Shown here piece after piece: positions 6,080-8,702 of a DNA stretch of 8,702 nt; position 1 is the first letter of the stretch; each line of letters starts with the position of its first letter. Location of the stretch: positions 1 through 8,702 of the forward strand of contig VMDJ01000089.1 in assembly GCA_008080925.1 (NCBI GenBank), in the 5' to 3' direction. The DNA is from Gammaproteobacteria bacterium (lineage in GTDB: Bacteria > Pseudomonadota > Gammaproteobacteria > Chromatiales > Chromatiaceae). A model generated the notes under the pieces. It was not told where the DNA came from and did no database searches. It saw only the letters and a program-made list of their open reading frames with translations. The translations under genes and the position numbers were made by a program.

Positions 6080-6090
6080 TCTGCAGCACC

Positions 6091-8091
6091 ATGTCAAAAA
6101 CCTTCCAACTCGAAACCAAGTTCACGCCGGCCGGTGATCAGCCTAAGGCGATCGAGGGTCTGCTCGAGGGTTTGAATGATGGTGAAGCGGGCATGACGCT
6201 GCTCGGGGTGACCGGTTCAGGTAAGACCTTCACCATTGCGAATGTCATCGCTGAGTCACAGCGTCCTACCTTGATCTTGGCGCCGAATAAGACCCTTGCC
6301 GCGCAGCTGTATGGTGAGTTCAAAGACTTCTTCCCGAACAATGCGGTCGAGTATTTCGTGTCTTATTACGATTACTACCAGCCCGAGGCTTATGTGCCGA
6401 CCACCGATACCTTTATCGAAAAAGATGCCTCGCTCAATGAGCATGTGCAGCAGATGCGTTTGTCGGCGACAAAGGCATTGTTAGAGCGACCTGACAGCAT
6501 CATCGTTGCCACGGTTTCATCGATCTATGGCTTGGGTGATCCGCGCCAGTACCTGAGCATGGTGTTACACCTATCGCGAGGTGAGCGCATTGAGCAGCGC
6601 ACTATGCTGCGTCGTTTAGCGGACATGCAGTACACGCGTAACGATATCGAGCTGGCGCGCGGTACCTATCGAGTGCGTGGTGATGTGATCGATATCTTCC
6701 CAGCAGAATCGGATGACGAGGCGATTCGTCTCGAGATGTTTGATGATGAGATCGAAGGCTTAAGCCTGTTCGATCCCTTAACCGGTGAAGTGTTACGCAA
6801 AGTGCCGCGTTACACCGTCTATCCCAAAACCCACTATGTCACTCCTCGCGACATCATCTTGGGTGCTATTGATAACATCAAAGTGGAGCTTAAAGAGCGC
6901 CTTGAGCAATTGCGTAGTAGTCAAAAGCTACTCGAAGCACAGCGCTTAGAGCAACGAACCCAGTTCGATATCGAAATGATGTTGGAGCTGGGCTATTGCT
7001 CGGGCATTGAGAACTACTCACGTTATCTCTCAGGTCGTGATCCTGGTGATGGCCCGCCGACCTTGTTTGATTACTTGCCCGAAAACAGTTTGCTGGTTAT
7101 CGATGAGTCACATGTCACCGTGCCACAACTCGGTGCCATGTACCGTGGTGACCGTTCGCGAAAAGAGACCTTGGTCGAATACGGCTTCCGCTTACCCTCG
7201 GCACTTGATAATCGTCCACTGAAGTTCGAAGAGTTCGAAGCGCGATCACCGCAGACGATTTACGTCACCGCAACACCACGCGATTACGAAGCGGATCATT
7301 CGGGTGCCATTGTCGAGCAAGTCGTGCGTCCAACCGGTCTGATCGATCCTGAGGTCGAAGTGCGACCTGCTAGTACCCAAGTGGATGATTTGCTCTCAGA
7401 GATCAACGCACGTGTCGAGATGGGCGACCGTGTTTTGGTGACTACGCTCACCAAGCGCATGTCAGAGGATCTAACCGATTATCTGATGGAGCACGACATT
7501 CGCGTGCGTTATTTGCACTCCGATATCGACACTGTAGAGCGCGTTGAGATCATCCGGGATTTACGCTTGGGTAAGTTTGATGTGTTGGTGGGTATCAACT
7601 TATTACGCGAAGGTTTAGACATGCCTGAGGTATCGCTGGTCGCGATTCTCGATGCGGATAAAGAAGGTTTCTTGCGCTCAGAAGGCTCACTGATTCAAAC
7701 CATTGGTCGCGCGGCGCGTAATGCCCGAGGTAAAGCGATCTTATATGGCGACAACATCACAGGTTCAATGAAGCGCGCGATGGATGAAACTGCACGTCGT
7801 CGTGAAAAACAGATGGCACATAACGAAAAACATGGCATTCAACCAAAAACTATTACCAAGTCGGTCGCTGACATCATGGAAGCGTCAGTGCCAGGTGGTA
7901 GTGCCATTGCGCGTAAGTATCGTTTATCCGCAGAAGAGGGTGCTGAGTACGAGGTGATCGATCCGATCAAAGCGGCGCGCGAAATCAAAAAGATTGAAAA
8001 AGAAATGTATGCCTTAGCGCGCGATCTTAAGTTTGAAGAGGCTGCTAAGTTGCGCGATAGACTGCGTCGCTTACAAGGTAAAAGTTTTTAG
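6091..8091 (+). CDS. uvrB: Excinuclease ABC subunit B
   Basis: The 666-residue product is UvrB, the damage-verifying helicase-like subunit of nucleotide excision repair. It is loaded by UvrA and then recruits UvrC for the dual incision. Visible hallmarks are Walker A GVTGSGKT (39-46), the beta-hairpin that clamps DNA (SYYDYYQPEAYVP, 91-103), the DESH helicase motif II (338-341), the YVTATP motif III (391-396), motif V GINLLREGLDMPE (501-513), motif VI QTIGRAARN (536-544) and the C-terminal UVR domain that contacts UvrC (about 628-663). Length is close to the E. coli protein (673 residues). No truncation or altered key residue was seen. The ATG at 6091 has no clear Shine-Dalgarno site. GC content (about 50-55% in lines counted) is above that of the hybrid kinase downstream. 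It is a housekeeping gene outside the operon. Confidence 0.98.
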   Translation: MSKTFQLETKFTPAGDQPKAIEGLLEGLNDGEAGMTLLGVTGSGKTFTIANVIAESQRPTLILAPNKTLAAQLYGEFKDFFPNNAVEYFVSYYDYYQPEAYVPTTDTFIEKDASLNEHVQQMRLSATKALLERPDSIIVATVSSIYGLGDPRQYLSMVLHLSRGERIEQRTMLRRLADMQYTRNDIELARGTYRVRGDVIDIFPAESDDEAIRLEMFDDEIEGLSLFDPLTGEVLRKVPRYTVYPKTHYVTPRDIILGAIDNIKVELKERLEQLRSSQKLLEAQRLEQRTQFDIEMMLELGYCSGIENYSRYLSGRDPGDGPPTLFDYLPENSLLVIDESHVTVPQLGAMYRGDRSRKETLVEYGFRLPSALDNRPLKFEEFEARSPQTIYVTATPRDYEADHSGAIVEQVVRPTGLIDPEVEVRPASTQVDDLLSEINARVEMGDRVLVTTLTKRMSEDLTDYLMEHDIRVRYLHSDIDTVERVEIIRDLRLGKFDVLVGINLLREGLDMPEVSLVAILDADKEGFLRSEGSLIQTIGRAARNARGKAILYGDNITGSMKRAMDETARRREKQMAHNEKHGIQPKTITKSVADIMEASVPGGSAIARKYRLSAEEGAEYEVIDPIKAAREIKKIEKEMYALARDLKFEEAAKLRDRLRRLQGKSF

Positions 8092-8100
8092 TGTTATAAA

Positions 8101-8702
8101 TTATTTTTCGCTTAAACCGCAGGCAACAAAGGCTTTGTATAGATCGTTAAGGTTGAATGGTTTGGGTAAGTAATAATCCATTCCAACGTTAAAGCATTCC
8201 TCTTTATCTTTATCCGTGTTGTGCGCTGTTACGGCAATTATGGGCGTTCGCGGTTTTGAATTAAGAGATTCAAGGTCTCTTATGAGTTTTGAGGCTTGTA
8301 TTCCATCAACTATAGGCATTTGTATGTCCATCAATATGACGTCAAAAGTCTCCTTTTGAGCCAGTTCAATGGCCTCCATGCCTGAGGCGATTTTGGTTGC
8401 TTCCATGCCGAGTTGACATGTTAATTCATAAGCGACAAGTCGATTGACTTCGATATCATCAACTATCAAAGCGTGTCCGTTGATTTTCATCGCTTGGGTC
8501 TTTGTGGTTAATGGCAGTTTCAAAATGACATTAAACGTTGAGCCTTTATTTAAAGTGCTAGAGACGGTAATGGTACCGTTCATTAATTCAGCCAAATCTT
8601 TTGAAATGCTTAAGCCAAGTCCTGATCCTTCTTGATTTCTTGAAATACTCGAATCTGCTTGAGAAAAACGGCCAAATATGTGGTTCAGAAATTGAGCTTC
8701 CA
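8101..8702 (-). CDS. Hybrid sensor histidine kinase with C-terminal receiver, 3' part only
   Basis: Reading leftward from the window edge, 199 codons are open up to the TAA at 8103-8101; the 5' part lies outside the window. The visible part begins within the ATPase domain, with the F-box region IFGRFSQADSS (8-18) and G2 box GSGLGLSISKDLAELMNG (25-42). A short linker leads to a receiver domain (about 76-195) with Asp81/Asp82, phosphoacceptor Asp125 (ILMDIQMP), Thr158 and Lys180 (LPKPF). All receiver residues are intact. The protein ends right after the receiver, so any Hpt phosphotransfer partner is on another protein. A TTG or ATG start inside the visible part would be artificial because the G2 box lies upstream of it. 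It converges on uvrB with nine bases between the stops. It is more AT-rich (about 42% GC in lines counted) than uvrB, which hints at a separate origin. Signal and output are not visible. Confidence 0.92.
   Translation of the reverse strand, partial: EAQFLNHIFGRFSQADSSISRNQEGSGLGLSISKDLAELMNGTITVSSTLNKGSTFNVILKLPLTTKTQAMKINGHALIVDDIEVNRLVAYELTCQLGMEATKIASGMEAIELAQKETFDVILMDIQMPIVDGIQASKLIRDLESLNSKPRTPIIAVTAHNTDKDKEECFNVGMDYYLPKPFNLNDLYKAFVACGLSEK

Noticed and set aside
8071..8089. Possible terminator at the end of uvrB (TTAC-AAG-GTAA then a T-run)
   Set aside because: The stem is only four base pairs with a three-base loop and AT-rich, too weak to call an intrinsic terminator.
8581..8595. Start of a stand-alone receiver protein at TTG 8595 or ATG 8583
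   Set aside because: The frame stays open to the window edge and encodes kinase F and G2 boxes upstream of these codons, so the gene is a hybrid kinase cut by the edge.

Overview
The window looks like a chromosomal segment of a gammaproteobacterium of moderate GC content, roughly 45-52% by hand count of sample lines. The evidence is the family membership of the genes, a PmrA/QseB-type two-component pair, and an aspartate-aminotransferase-like gene and uvrB on the two sides of the segment. From memory, those two genes are close neighbours in Pseudomonas and relatives. The genus cannot be named from the sequence.

Layout, left to right. The first 53 bases are the start of a leftward gene whose 17 visible residues match class I aspartate-type aminotransferases. 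A 210-base divergent intergenic region follows. It holds a perfect 15-bp palindrome (176-190), a PmrA/QseB-like direct repeat with an 11-bp period (204-220) and a strong Shine-Dalgarno site. A compact rightward run of six genes occupies 264-6001: a 'thermostable hemolysin' family protein (probable GNAT-like fold), an AMP-binding acyl ligase, a haem-oxygenase-like diiron protein, a short-chain dehydrogenase, an OmpR/PhoB-class response regulator and its sensor kinase. Junctions are 4-base overlaps or gaps of 1-7 bases, so the six are almost certainly one operon. After an 89-base gap with a candidate promoter and an inverted repeat comes the housekeeping gene uvrB (6091-8091). Only 9 bases later lies the tail of a leftward, more AT-rich hybrid histidine kinase that runs off the right edge.

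How the genes work together. The first four genes supply a complete-looking set of small-molecule enzymes: carboxylate activation, possible acyl transfer, O2-dependent diiron oxidation, and NAD(P)H-dependent carbonyl/alcohol redox. I infer an uncharacterised pathway acting on a fatty-acid-like or amino-acid-like substrate. The last two genes are a dedicated regulatory pair that could control the operon through the CTTAAG-N5-GTTAAG repeat in front of it. The product and the signal cannot be read from the sequence. The operon sits between two housekeeping genes, which suggests an accessory cargo inserted at, or lost from, a conserved locus.
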